DNA from: JAWLCQ01 sp041687095
GTDB lineage: Bacteria > Planctomycetota > Phycisphaerae > SM23-33
DNA: 52,104 nt
Direction of reading: 5' to 3'
Assembly: GCA_041687095.1 (NCBI GenBank)
Contig: JAWLCQ010000012.1
Span: 1 to 52,104, forward strand
This document shows positions 25,369 through 34,643 of this stretch, piece after piece. The notes under the pieces were generated by a model that was given only the letters and a program-made list of their open reading frames with translations, was not told the DNA's origin and did not search any database. Position numbers and translations under genes: made by a program. Numbering within the stretch: position 1 is the stretch's first letter; every line of letters begins with the position of its first letter.

Positions 25369-28300
25369 GGCGAAGATGGATTCCTCGGGTGGACAGGTCG
25401 GGGTTGTCGAGCGGGTTCTCGCGTGCGAGCGCAAGGTGGTGCTGCTGCGCGGGCCCGCCGCGTCGGGCAAGACGACGGCGGTGCTGGGCCTCTACCGCCA
25501 CTACGCCCCCCCGGGCGAGCCGTCCCGCGCCCTGCTGCTCGCCCCGGGCCAGACGGCCGTCGGGGCCCTTCGCCGCCGCCTGCTCGCCGACGCCCCCGGG
25601 GGGACCGTCGTGTCCCCGCAGATCCTCACCTTCGCCGCCCTCGCCGCCCGCGTCCTCGCCGACGCCCACGCCGGGGGCGCCACGCTCTCCCCCCTCCGCC
25701 GCCGCCTGCTGCTCCGCGAGATCGTCGACGACCTCAACGAGGCCGGACGCCTCCCCATCCTCCACACCGTCGCCGATACCGCCGGGCTCATCGCCTCCCT
25801 CGACGCCACCATCGCCGAGATGAAACGCGCCGCCGTCCCCCCCGAGTCCCTCGCCGCCGCCTTCCAGACGCTTCCCCCCCACCAGGTCCCCCTCAAGCAC
25901 CGCGACCTGCAGGTCGTCTACCAGGCCTACCAGGACCGCCTGCACGCCCTCGACGCCTACGACCTCGAGGGCCGCATGTGGCAGGCCAAAGACCTCCTCC
26001 TCGCCCACCCCGACGCGGACCTGGGCGTCGCGGGCGTGCGGGCCCTGCTCGTCGATGGGTTCACCGACTTCACGCCCACGCAGATGCACATCCTGCTGCG
26101 GCTGTCGCTGCACGTCGAGCGCGTGGTCATCACGCTGCCCCTGGGGGGCGACGCACGGGAGCGGATGTGGCGATGGACGGACCGGTCCCTGGTGTCGGTG
26201 AGGCAGTGGTTCGGGGAGTTCCTGGAGGAGATCGTCCTGCCCGAGTCGTCGATTGTCCGGGGGCATCCCCCCGACGCAGTCGGGGGGCTTGGGGAAGCGA
26301 GCGCGTCCGAAGCGGTTACGATTGGGGATCGGTTCTGGGATCGGGTGTTTTGCTACGACCCCGCCCCCGCACCCACCGAGCCCCCTGCGAACCTGCGGGT
26401 CATCGCGGCGGTGGGGGCGACGGGGGAGGTGTCGGCCGTCGCGCGGCGCGTGAAGCGGCTGCTGCTGGACGGCGCGCGTCCGGGCGAGATCGCCGTCTGC
26501 GCCCGCTCGCTCGACGCGTACCGCCCGCACGTCGAACGCATCTTCCGCGAGTTCGACATCCCCTGCCCGCAGCGCCCCATCCCGCTGAGCGACGTACCCG
26601 TCGTCCGCTTCCTGCTGGACGTGATCGCCCTGGCGCCCGAGTTCGCCTTCGACGCCGTCCTCCGCGTCCTCAAGAGCAGCTACTTCCGCCCCGAGGCCCT
26701 GGGACCCTTCACCGCCCACACCGCCGCCGTCGCCGAAATGCTCATCCGCCGCGGGAACGTCCTCGACACGCGGGAGAGCTACCTCGCCGCCGTCGAACGC
26801 TTCGCGGGACGGCTGGAGGCGAGGAAGCAGCGGTCCTCCGCCTCCGACGCGGCCGCGCCGGAGGCCGACCCGTTCGCCGGGCCCGACCCCTTCGCGGGAC
26901 CGGGAGAGGATGCGGACGCGCGCCTCCCCGGCGAACCGCAGGCCCCCGCGGACCCCCTCCCCACGTTCTCCGACGCCGACGACGCGGAACTCGGGATGGA
27001 CCTGGGGAACATCACCGCCTCCGGGAAGGACGTGCGGGCGGCCGGGGAGATGCTCACCGCCCTGTTCGACCTCGCCGACTCCGCCCGCCAGGCCCAGGGC
27101 GCCCCCCGCAGCACCGCCGGCAGCAAGACGCGGGTGCAGCGGCTGATCGACGCCGTCGGCGCCGTCCGCACGGTGGCCGCGATGGACGACGAGGAACTCC
27201 TCGCCCGCGACCTCCGCGCGATCCACGAACTGCTGCAGGTCGCCGACGAGATCCCCCAGCGCGTCACCGACCCCGACCGCCTCCGCGAGCTGCTGGGCAC
27301 GGTCGAGTGCCCCCCCGCGCGGACCGAAGCGCTGGTGGACGTGCTCGACGTCCTCGACGCCCGCCCCGTCCGCTACCGTCACGTCTTCCTCCTCGGAACC
27401 GCCGAGGGCCAGTTCCCCCTCAAGCAGTCCGAGGGCTCGCTCATCGGGGAGGGCGACCGGCTGAACTGGACGGGCGGGGGCGTGTTCCTCGACTTCCGCC
27501 AGGACCTCATCGCCCGCGAGATGCTCCTGTTCTACCTCGCCATCTCCCGCAGCGACGGGACGCTCACGATCACCTACCAGGACACCGACGCGTCCGGCCG
27601 TGCCGGGGCGCCCGGGGCCTTCCTGCACGCCCTGCTCGCTCCGTGGGGCGGGATGGAGGCGGGGAGGGCGGCGGGGATCGTCGAGCGCGTGGGGCCCGGG
27701 AGCCTCTCGCTGCCGCTGCAGGACATCGCCTCCCCCCGCGAGGCCGTCACCGCCGCCCTCGCCGCCTGCAGCGTCGATGACTTCGCCACCGCCCGCACGG
27801 CCCTGGCGTGGGCGGGGCGATGGAGGCCCGACACGCTCCGCACCGCCGCCGCGGGGATGTTCGCCCGCGTCCGCCGCTGGACGCCCGGGGCCTGCGACGG
27901 CTACGACGGGCGGATCCGCGATCCCGAGTTGCTGGGCGCCCTGCACGATCGGTTCGGGACCGCCCCGCTGTTCTCGGTCTCGCAGCTCGACCTCTACGGG
28001 CGCTGCCCGTGGTCGTACTTCGCCCGCTACGTGCTGCGCCTGGCGCCGCTGGACGTTCCGCAGCGGCAGCTCCAGCCCGTCGCCAAGGGCGTCTTCTGCC
28101 ACCGCGTGCTGTACCGCATGATGAAGCACCTCCACGCGGAGCACGGTTCCGTCCGCCTGCACGAGCTGGACCCCGCCCTCGTCGACGCCGCCCTCCACGC
28201 CGCCGTGGAGTACGAGCACCAGACGCTCCTGGCGTCCAAGCCCCCCTACCCGCAACTGTGGGACCTGCAGCGCCGGGGCATGGAGCGGGAGTTGCGGGAC

Positions 28301-28939
28301 TACATCGCCCAGCAGACGCAGGTTTGGTTCGGGGAGCTGGGGGCGGGGAGCGAGTACTTCGAGCTGGCGTTCGGGATGGAGGTGCGCTCGGGCGAGGTGG
28401 GCGACCTCGCCGATCCCACGCCCTTCACCCTCCACACCCCCGCCGGGCCCATCGGGCTGTGCGGGAAGATCGACCGCGTCGACCGCGTCCAATGGGACCA
28501 TCAGGCCGGGCTCATGGTCGTGGACTACAAGACCGGCAAGTGCCCCAACCGCGCCGAGATCCTCGCAGGCCGCAACGTCCAGCTCCCGCTGTACGCGATG
28601 GTCCTGGAGGGCCGCCTCGGGGAGAAGGCGTTCGGCGGGGCGTTCCACGGGGTGGGCGACGCGAAGATGCAGGTCTTCGCGGAGTTCGACTACAAGCGGG
28701 GCAAGTTCGCCGGGTGCGACACGTACGACGACGACCGTGCCGCCGTCCTCGACACCGTCGGGGGATTCGTCGAGGGCATGCGGACGGGACGGTTCGACCT
28801 GCTGCCCTCCACCGAGTGCTCCGCCTGGTGCCCCTACCGCCAGATGTGCCACCACTCCGACGCCCGCGCGCTGCACAAGGCCTCCGCGGAGGAAGGGGCG
28901 GGCGCGGCGGCGGGGAGCGGGGAGGAGGGCGACGAATGA
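25367..28939 (+). CDS. addB: AddB/RexB-type helicase-nuclease subunit
   Basis: A 1190-residue partner of AddA in double-strand-break processing and recombination. The N-terminal Walker A GPAASGKTT is at 29-37, in a degenerate SF1-like helicase half. The C-terminal RecB-type nuclease has MVVDYKTGK (Asp1053, Lys1055). The 4Fe-4S staple cysteines are Cys880 (GRCPWSY) and Cys1151, Cys1155, Cys1161 (CSAWCPYRQMC), with nearly the spacing of known AddB. Residues about 298-322 are an in-frame palindrome insertion (see the repeat at 26259-26297). A Pro/Ala/Asp-rich patch lies near 485-545. The stop overlaps the addA ATG. The true start may be the ATG at 25376. Confidence 0.93.
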   Translation: MAKMDSSGGQVGVVERVLACERKVVLLRGPAASGKTTAVLGLYRHYAPPGEPSRALLLAPGQTAVGALRRRLLADAPGGTVVSPQILTFAALAARVLADAHAGGATLSPLRRRLLLREIVDDLNEAGRLPILHTVADTAGLIASLDATIAEMKRAAVPPESLAAAFQTLPPHQVPLKHRDLQVVYQAYQDRLHALDAYDLEGRMWQAKDLLLAHPDADLGVAGVRALLVDGFTDFTPTQMHILLRLSLHVERVVITLPLGGDARERMWRWTDRSLVSVRQWFGEFLEEIVLPESSIVRGHPPDAVGGLGEASASEAVTIGDRFWDRVFCYDPAPAPTEPPANLRVIAAVGATGEVSAVARRVKRLLLDGARPGEIAVCARSLDAYRPHVERIFREFDIPCPQRPIPLSDVPVVRFLLDVIALAPEFAFDAVLRVLKSSYFRPEALGPFTAHTAAVAEMLIRRGNVLDTRESYLAAVERFAGRLEARKQRSSASDAAAPEADPFAGPDPFAGPGEDADARLPGEPQAPADPLPTFSDADDAELGMDLGNITASGKDVRAAGEMLTALFDLADSARQAQGAPRSTAGSKTRVQRLIDAVGAVRTVAAMDDEELLARDLRAIHELLQVADEIPQRVTDPDRLRELLGTVECPPARTEALVDVLDVLDARPVRYRHVFLLGTAEGQFPLKQSEGSLIGEGDRLNWTGGGVFLDFRQDLIAREMLLFYLAISRSDGTLTITYQDTDASGRAGAPGAFLHALLAPWGGMEAGRAAGIVERVGPGSLSLPLQDIASPREAVTAALAACSVDDFATARTALAWAGRWRPDTLRTAAAGMFARVRRWTPGACDGYDGRIRDPELLGALHDRFGTAPLFSVSQLDLYGRCPWSYFARYVLRLAPLDVPQRQLQPVAKGVFCHRVLYRMMKHLHAEHGSVRLHELDPALVDAALHAAVEYEHQTLLASKPPYPQLWDLQRRGMERELRDYIAQQTQVWFGELGAGSEYFELAFGMEVRSGEVGDLADPTPFTLHTPAGPIGLCGKIDRVDRVQWDHQAGLMVVDYKTGKCPNRAEILAGRNVQLPLYAMVLEGRLGEKAFGGAFHGVGDAKMQVFAEFDYKRGKFAGCDTYDDDRAAVLDTVGGFVEGMRTGRFDLLPSTECSAWCPYRQMCHHSDARALHKASAEEGAGAAAGSGEEGDE
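26259..26297. repeat. REP palindrome CCCCCCGAC…GTCGGGGGG inside addB
   Basis: GGGGCATCCCCCCGACGCAG then TCGGGGGGCTTGGGGAAG, almost the reverse complement of the intergenic copy at 39826-39865. In the addB frame it encodes VRGHPPDAVGGLGEA (from about residue 298) and does not break the frame. It falls in a low-conservation loop between helicase motifs. Confidence 0.85.
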
Positions 28940-31900
28940 TCGACGACCGCCTGACGCCGCAGCAACGCCGCTCCGCCATCGAACTCGCCTCCGCCAACCT
29001 TGCCCTCCGCGCGGGCGCCGGGTGCGGAAAGACGCTGGTGCTGGCACGCCGATACACCGAACTGCTCCGCCAAGTCGCCGCAGACGCCGAGGCGGGAACG
29101 GACGCCTCGCCCGCACCGGGCACGCGGCCGCGAAGCCCCCTGTCACGCCTCGTCGCCCTCACCTTCACCGACAAGGCCGCCCTGGAAATGGTGGACCGCG
29201 TCCGCCGCACCCTGACCGACTTCGCCGCCGCCGCGGGCCCCGACGACCGCCGCCGCCTGCAGGCCTGGATCGAGGAGCTGCCCGAGGCCCGCATCTCCAC
29301 CATCCACAGCTTCTGCGCGGGCGTCCTCCGCTCCCACGCCATCGACGCCGGGATCGATCCGGCCTTCGCCGTCTGCACCGACGACCTCCTGACCGAGAAG
29401 CTCACCCACGACGCCGCCGAACGCGCCGTCCTCCAACGCCTCGAAGCCGGCGACGACGCCCTGGGCGACCTGCTCTCCCGCTCGTCCTTCGAGGCCATCG
29501 TCCGCCTCGTCCACACGCTCATCGCCCGCCGCACGAACTTCCGCTGGGAGGACTACGCCACCGCCCCGGCCGTGCTGGAGCGATGGCGCACGCTCTGCGA
29601 CGACCACCGCGGGAAGGCCTGCGAGGCCCTCCAGAACGACCGCGACCTCGCCGCCCTCGTCGAGGACATCGCCTCCATCCCCTGCGACAGCCCCGACGAC
29701 AAGCTCGCCCTCTACCGCGAGCAGACCCTCGACGCCATCCGCGACGTCCTCGCCAACCCCCTCCGCCACGCCGCCCGGGTCCTCCCGACGCTCGCGACGC
29801 CCGGCAACGCGGGGGGGGCGAAGGCGTGGGGCGACAAGGAAACCGTCCTGGGCGTCCGGGCCATGCTGCGGGAGTTGGTGGAGCACCTGCGGGGCTTCGC
29901 GGAGGCGTTCGAGCAGCCCGGGCCGGCCGACGAGTACGCCGCCCGCTGCCTGGCGATGCTGGTGCGCCTGGCGCGGGACGGGAACGCCCTGTACGCCCGC
30001 GAGAAACGCCGCCGCGGGATCCTCGACTTCACCGACCTGCTCTACCACACCGAACGCCTCCTGCGGGACAAGCCCTCCGCCGCCCGCGCCGTCGCCGGGG
30101 GCATCTCCCAGTTGCTGCTCGACGAGGCGCAGGACACCAACGCGTTCCAGATCGGCATGCTGCTTCGCCTCACGCTGGGTGCGGACGGGCAGCCGCGCCC
30201 GGGCGGATCGTTCTTCCTCGTGGGCGACGAGAAGCAGAGCATCTACCGCTTCAACGGGGCCCAGGTCGAGGCGTTCGAGTCCCTCTGCGCCCGCCTGGAC
30301 CACCGCGAGGACCTGAACGTCTCGTTCCGCACCCACCCCGCGGGCGTGGCGTTCGTCAACCACCTGTTCCCCCGGCTGATGGGCAAGGACTACACGCCCG
30401 TCGCCGCGTTCCGCCCCCACGTGCCCCCCCAGCCCTCCGTCGAGATCCTCCTCGCCCACGACCGCGACGATCAGCCGCCCGCGTCGGCGGAGGACTCGAT
30501 CCGCCACCAGGCCGCCATCACCGCCGAGCGGATCGCCGCGATGGTCCGCAACGCCGAGCGGCGCGTCTGGGACCCCGCCCCCGCCGAGCGCGGGGAACCG
30601 GCCGAGGCGTGCTGGCGGCCCGTGCGATACCGCGACGTGGCGGTCCTCTTCGCCCGCCTGACGATCACGCTGCCCTTCGAGCAGGAACTCGCCCGCCGCA
30701 ACGTCCCGTACTTCGTCGTCGGGGGCACGGGCCTGTTCCGCCAGCAGGAGGTCTTCGACGTCCTCAACGCCCTCCGCGCCATCGACAACCCCTTCGACGA
30801 CATCGCCTTCCTCGGAACGCTCCGCAGCAGCCTCTTCGGGCTCGACGACAACGCCCTCATGCACGTCGCCCAGTGCGTCCGCCCGCCCTACGCGCCCGCC
30901 CTGGACAAGGCCTTTTGCGCAAGCGGAGAACCGGAGAAGGAAGCGTACCTGCGGGAGCGCCTCGATCCCGCGCAGTACGCCTCCCTCCGCGTCGCCGTCG
31001 ATCTCTTCCGCCGCCTCCGCGCCCGCAAGGACGCCGTCCCCATCGACCGCCTCCTCGACGAGCTGCTCACCGCCACCGGGTACGAGGGCGTGCTGCTGTC
31101 GCAGTTCCAGGGCAAGCGGATGGCGGGGAACGTGCGGCGGGTGACGGAACTCGCCCGCGACGGCGCCGCTTCGGGCCTGACCCTCGCGGAGTTCATCGCC
31201 CAGATGGACGAGCGGGTGCTGGAGGAGTCGCGGCAGGAGCAGGCGGCGACGGTGAGCGAGGGCGACGACGTCGTCCGCCTCATGACCATCCACAAGGCCA
31301 AGGGCCTCGAGTTCCCCGTCGTCGTCGTCCCCGACCTCGACCGCGGACGCTACGCCCCCACGGCCGCCCTGCTCGACCGCACCGACTGGGGCCTCACGCT
31401 CAAGCCCCCCGCCGCCTTCGAGGACGAGGACGGCTTGGAGGCCCTGCCCCTCGCCTACCGCCTCGCCCGCTCCCTCGAAGACGCCGACCAGCGCCACGAG
31501 GACATCCGCCGCTTCTACGTCGCCCTCACCCGCCACGAGGACCACCTCGTGCTCATCGCGGGCGACAAGCGCGGCAAGGACGGGCGGGTGCCCAAGGGCT
31601 CGTACCTCGCGGACCTCGACGAGACGTTCGGCCTGCTGCAAGCCGCCGATGAAGGCGTCGCGAGCCTCCCCTACGGGGAGGGCGCCGCCTACTCCGCCGT
31701 GCTCCGCACCGTCCCCGCGCTCCCGCCCCAGGGGCGCCCCCAGCCCCGTCCGGAGTTCCAGACGCTCCTGGACAACAGCACCTGCGCAACCGACGTGGCC
31801 CACCTGCTGCTGCAGCATGCGGACCCCGACCAGCCCCCCCAGGCCCCAGCGCCCCCCGACGGGGAGCCTGGGGAGGTGCGGTCCGGGTTCTCCGCGCAGA

Positions 31901-32706
31901 TGCCCCTGCTGGGCCCCCTGCCGATCGAGGCCGCCCGCACGGAACTGGGCGTGACCGCCCTGGGGGACTTCGAGCACTGCCCGATGCTCTACCGCTGGCG
32001 GTACGAGCTGCGGGTCCCGGGCGAGCTGCTGAGCCCCGTGCGATCGGGCGAACCGTCCGCTCGGACCCTCGACGCGGCCGCCATGGGCTCGCTGTACCAC
32101 CGGTGCATGGAGCTGCTGGACTTTGCCGCCCCCCCCGCCCCCGAGGCCCTCGTCCGTCAAGCCGCCGCCGAGCAGAACATCGAGGAGTGCATCGACGCCC
32201 CCGCCATCGCGTCCGAGCTGGGCGCCATGCTCGATCGCCTGCGCCTCACGCCCCTGTGGGCCGCCCTGCGGGACGCAACGGTGCGCCACGCCGAACTCGA
32301 CTTCGTCCTCGACGCACGCCAGGCCGCCCTCCGCGGGCAGATCGACCTGCTCTACCGCGACGGGAACGGGGCGTGGCACATCGTGGACTACAAGTCCGAC
32401 CGCACGGCCATCGAGGACATCCCCGCCCACGCCCTCCGCTACCGCCGGCAGATGCTCCTCTACGCCCTCGCCGCCGCCCGCATGCTCGACGCCCCCCCCG
32501 CCGACGCCACCCTCGTCTTCCTTCGCACGGGGGCAACGCACCGCTTCGAGATCGCCCCCGAGAGCCTCACCGCCATCCAGCAGGAGATCGACGAACTCGC
32601 CGCCCGCCTCGCCCACGCCCGACGCTCCGGGCAGTTCAACGCCACGCCCTCCGACCGCTGCCGCTTCTGCCCCTACCGCCCGCTCTGCCGCACCGCCGCC
32701 ACGTAA
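28936..32706 (+). CDS. addA: AddA/RecB-type helicase-nuclease subunit
   Basis: A 1256-residue UvrD-family helicase with a C-terminal nuclease; with AddB it unwinds and resects double-strand ends for RecA loading. Walker A is AGAGCGKT (26-33); motif Ia/II features include TIHSFCAGVLR and the Walker B LLDEAQDTN (Asp396); motif IV-VI parts follow (VGDEKQSIYRF, MTIHKAKGLEFPVV, RRFYVALTRHEDHLVLIAG). The nuclease core is GQIDLLY then HIVDYKSDR (Asp1151, Lys1153). The ATG overlaps the addB stop (ATGA), so both chains are made together. The 3' end overlaps the convergent glycosyltransferase gene by 34 bases. Confidence 0.95.
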   Translation: MIDDRLTPQQRRSAIELASANLALRAGAGCGKTLVLARRYTELLRQVAADAEAGTDASPAPGTRPRSPLSRLVALTFTDKAALEMVDRVRRTLTDFAAAAGPDDRRRLQAWIEELPEARISTIHSFCAGVLRSHAIDAGIDPAFAVCTDDLLTEKLTHDAAERAVLQRLEAGDDALGDLLSRSSFEAIVRLVHTLIARRTNFRWEDYATAPAVLERWRTLCDDHRGKACEALQNDRDLAALVEDIASIPCDSPDDKLALYREQTLDAIRDVLANPLRHAARVLPTLATPGNAGGAKAWGDKETVLGVRAMLRELVEHLRGFAEAFEQPGPADEYAARCLAMLVRLARDGNALYAREKRRRGILDFTDLLYHTERLLRDKPSAARAVAGGISQLLLDEAQDTNAFQIGMLLRLTLGADGQPRPGGSFFLVGDEKQSIYRFNGAQVEAFESLCARLDHREDLNVSFRTHPAGVAFVNHLFPRLMGKDYTPVAAFRPHVPPQPSVEILLAHDRDDQPPASAEDSIRHQAAITAERIAAMVRNAERRVWDPAPAERGEPAEACWRPVRYRDVAVLFARLTITLPFEQELARRNVPYFVVGGTGLFRQQEVFDVLNALRAIDNPFDDIAFLGTLRSSLFGLDDNALMHVAQCVRPPYAPALDKAFCASGEPEKEAYLRERLDPAQYASLRVAVDLFRRLRARKDAVPIDRLLDELLTATGYEGVLLSQFQGKRMAGNVRRVTELARDGAASGLTLAEFIAQMDERVLEESRQEQAATVSEGDDVVRLMTIHKAKGLEFPVVVVPDLDRGRYAPTAALLDRTDWGLTLKPPAAFEDEDGLEALPLAYRLARSLEDADQRHEDIRRFYVALTRHEDHLVLIAGDKRGKDGRVPKGSYLADLDETFGLLQAADEGVASLPYGEGAAYSAVLRTVPALPPQGRPQPRPEFQTLLDNSTCATDVAHLLLQHADPDQPPQAPAPPDGEPGEVRSGFSAQMPLLGPLPIEAARTELGVTALGDFEHCPMLYRWRYELRVPGELLSPVRSGEPSARTLDAAAMGSLYHRCMELLDFAAPPAPEALVRQAAAEQNIEECIDAPAIASELGAMLDRLRLTPLWAALRDATVRHAELDFVLDARQAALRGQIDLLYRDGNGAWHIVDYKSDRTAIEDIPAHALRYRRQMLLYALAAARMLDAPPADATLVFLRTGATHRFEIAPESLTAIQQEIDELAARLAHARRSGQFNATPSDRCRFCPYRPLCRTAAT

Positions 32707-33716
32707 AGCTCCCCCAGCCGCTCGCGAACCGCCTCGGGCGCGAACCGCTCGCCCGCGATGGCACGCCCTCGCGCACCGAGGTGGGCGCGGAGGTCCGCAT
32801 CCTCGGCCAGGCGCAGCATGCCCGCGGCCGCCTCCCGCGGGCTGCCCGGCTCGCACAGGACGGCCGCCTCTTCGCCCCCGGTGCACTCGACGATCTCCCC
32901 CCGCCGCGACGCCACCACCGGGACCCCAGCGCCAAGGGCGGTGACGAGGTCGCCCACGCCCGTGTCCCTCTCCGGCAGGAACACCGCCAGGTCCGCCCCC
33001 CCCAGGACGGCCGACAGGGGCGACGAATCGCCGACGAAATGGATCTCCGCGCCGTAGCCTGTCGTCTCGGCGAAGAAGCGGACGCGCGGCTCGCAGGGCC
33101 CTCCGCCCGGGTAGACCAGTTCCACCCCGTCCGTCACCTGCCGCACGATCGCATGCGCCCACGCCGCCCGCCGGTGCCCCGCCCCACGAACCATCTCCCC
33201 CAGGACCGCGACCCGCACGTTCCGGTCCGTTCCGTCCGCGGGCGGCCCCGGGAGGTGGGAGGCCGGGGCGCACGGCGGCAGCACGTGCACGCGATCCGCC
33301 GCGAACCCCTCCGCGATCAGTTGCCCGCGCGCGAACTCCGTGGGCACGGTGATCTGGCGTTGGGGCTCGCGAAACTCCCGCAGCACGGCCGACCCCGCCT
33401 TGGCGATGGGCATAGCGGGGTAGGACATCACGTGGGCGGAGACGAAGAGCTTGGCGACGATGGCGGAGACGTCGTGGGCGAGGGGCGACCAGGAGTGGAC
33501 GATCTCGGCCCCGCGGGCGAGATCCTCCATCCGCCTCGCCGTCAGGACCGCCAGCCCCATCGGCCGATGGACCTCGACCACCGGGAGGGCGAACCGCTGG
33601 GGCGGCGGGGGCGGACCGATGGAGGCGATCGTATCGCCCCGCCCGACCAGCGCGTCGAGTTGGCGGAGCATGTCGAGGGAGGTCTCGGCGTCGATTACAT
33701 GAAGCACTCGCGGCAT
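32673..33716 (-). CDS. Glycosyltransferase, GT-B / group 1-like
   Basis: A 347-residue GT-B enzyme that would transfer a sugar from an activated donor in the cytoplasm. The N-terminal part (LHVIDAETSLDMLRQLDALV) resembles the acceptor Rossmann domain. The C-terminal donor domain has ELVYPGGGPCEPR, a GDSSPLSAVLGGADLAVFLPERDTGVGDLVTALGAGVPVVAS stretch (the E-x7-E-like nucleotide-sugar region is modified) and ALGAGVPVVAS. The ATG at 33716 was chosen because MPRVLHVIDAE is the natural start of the fold; no ribosome site precedes it, but a -10 box lies six bases upstream. The acceptor is unknown. Confidence 0.8.
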   Translation of the reverse strand: MPRVLHVIDAETSLDMLRQLDALVGRGDTIASIGPPPPPQRFALPVVEVHRPMGLAVLTARRMEDLARGAEIVHSWSPLAHDVSAIVAKLFVSAHVMSYPAMPIAKAGSAVLREFREPQRQITVPTEFARGQLIAEGFAADRVHVLPPCAPASHLPGPPADGTDRNVRVAVLGEMVRGAGHRRAAWAHAIVRQVTDGVELVYPGGGPCEPRVRFFAETTGYGAEIHFVGDSSPLSAVLGGADLAVFLPERDTGVGDLVTALGAGVPVVASRRGEIVECTGGEEAAVLCEPGSPREAAAGMLRLAEDADLRAHLGARGRAIAGERFAPEAVRERLGELYVAAVRQSGR

Positions 33717-33722
33717 AGCGGA

Positions 33723-33752
33723 ATGGTACGCGGAGCGGCGGGTCGGAGGCAA
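33723..33752 (-). promoter_or_regulatory. Possible leaderless promoter of the glycosyltransferase gene
   Basis: On the minus strand: TTGCCT, 18 bases, TACCAT, six bases, then the start ATG. The same TACCAT-N6-ATG arrangement precedes purM at 37688. No Shine-Dalgarno sequence fits between. Confidence 0.5.
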
Positions 33753-33787
33753 CTCCCCCGCTTCTCTCCCCAGGGCCATCGCAAACG

Positions 33788-33899
33788 CGCAGTCGCGGGT
33801 GCCACGGCTGCGCTGTTTGCAGCCGTGCTCCTACGAGCGCGCGGCGGAACACGGGTTCTGCAAACCCGTGGCACCCGGCGAACCGGACTTCGCGATTGC
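33788..33899 (+). repeat. CGCGGGTGCCACGG palindromic repeat, uninterrupted copy
   Basis: Outer arms GGGTGCCACGG and CCGTGGCACCC surround two hairpins: CGGCTGCGCTGTTTGCAGCCG-type (CGGCTGC/GCAGCCG) and ACGGGTT-CTGC-AACCCGT. The sequence from 33788 to 33855 recurs at about 37292-37360. The right part (33854-33899) recurs at about 37599-37641. The two halves of the second copy are separated by element copy C. Confidence 0.85.
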
Positions 33900-33972
33900 C
33901 TTGCTTCCCCCCCCCCTTTCCTTCCCCCGCCCCCATTCGGTATACAGGGGGCATGCAGGAGAGCACACAACC

Positions 33973-34383
33973 ATGAGCGACCTCAAACGCACCACGCTGG
34001 CCATCGAGGGCGACCTGCTGGAGAGCTTCGATAGCTGGATGGCGTCCCACGGGTACGACAACCGCTCCGAGGCCATGCGCGACCTCATCCGCGCCGCCCT
34101 CGTCACCGACGAATGGGCCGACCCCCACGCCGAAGTCGTCGCCGCCCTGAGCATCGTCTTCGACCACTCGGCCCATACGCTGGCGCAGGAACTCACGCAA
34201 CTCCAGCACGAGGACCATCACGCGGTCCTGTGCTCGCAGCACGTGCACCTGGACCACGACCGCTGCCTGGAGTCGATCCTCATGCGCGGCACGGCCGCCC
34301 AGCTCCGCCGCCTCGCCGACGCCATCTGCGCCACCCGCGGGGTCCGCGGCGGCAAGCTGACCATGCTGTCGGCGAAGGTGTGA
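33973..34383 (+). CDS. nikR: Nickel-responsive transcription regulator NikR
   Basis: A 136-residue metal-sensing repressor. The ribbon-helix-helix DNA-binding part is residues 1-45 (MSDLKRTTLAIEGDLLESFD, then YDNRSEAMRDLIRAAL). The ACT-like C-terminal domain carries all four nickel ligands: His79, His90, His92 and Cys98, in E. coli spacing (His76, His87, His89, Cys95). It should bind DNA when nickel is plentiful and shut down uptake genes. No nickel transporter, hydrogenase or urease is in the window, so its targets lie elsewhere. The ATG follows AGGAGA at 33957-33962. A TATACA box is at 33941-33946. Confidence 0.95.
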   Translation: MSDLKRTTLAIEGDLLESFDSWMASHGYDNRSEAMRDLIRAALVTDEWADPHAEVVAALSIVFDHSAHTLAQELTQLQHEDHHAVLCSQHVHLDHDRCLESILMRGTAAQLRRLADAICATRGVRGGKLTMLSAKV

Positions 34384-34394
34384 TAGACATTCCG

Positions 34395-34625
34395 CGTAAC
34401 CGTTCACGGGAGTGCAGGTGAGGAGCCCGCACCGCCTCGAAAAAGGGGACAGGCACCTGCGCGGCGAGAAGCATGCCGCTGCGGAGCCAGTCCCCTTTTT
34501 CGAGGCTTCTCGCGCGGGTGCCCGTTGCTTCACGCGCGGGTGCCGTGGTTTGCAAAGCGCAGCGGCTTGCCGCGGCGTAGCCTTGGCGGAGCCGGGAGCA
34601 ACCACGTCCAACCGACAGTCCCTGC
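34395..34625. repeat. Element end, 17-bp inverted repeat and uninterrupted GTGGTTTGC repeat
   Basis: 34395-34409 is a lone element end (GTAACCGTTCACGGG). 34434-34450 and 34490-34506 are perfect inverted arms GCCTCGAAAAAGGGGAC / GTCCCCTTTTTCGAGGC. 34540-34612 is a full GTGGTTTGCAAAGCGCAGCG-type repeat that aligns with the halves at 24796-25035. The tract separates nikR from the convergent HEAT gene. The T-run in the inverted repeat might stop transcription. Confidence 0.8.
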
Positions 34626-34643
34626 GCCCCCCCGGGGCGCGGA

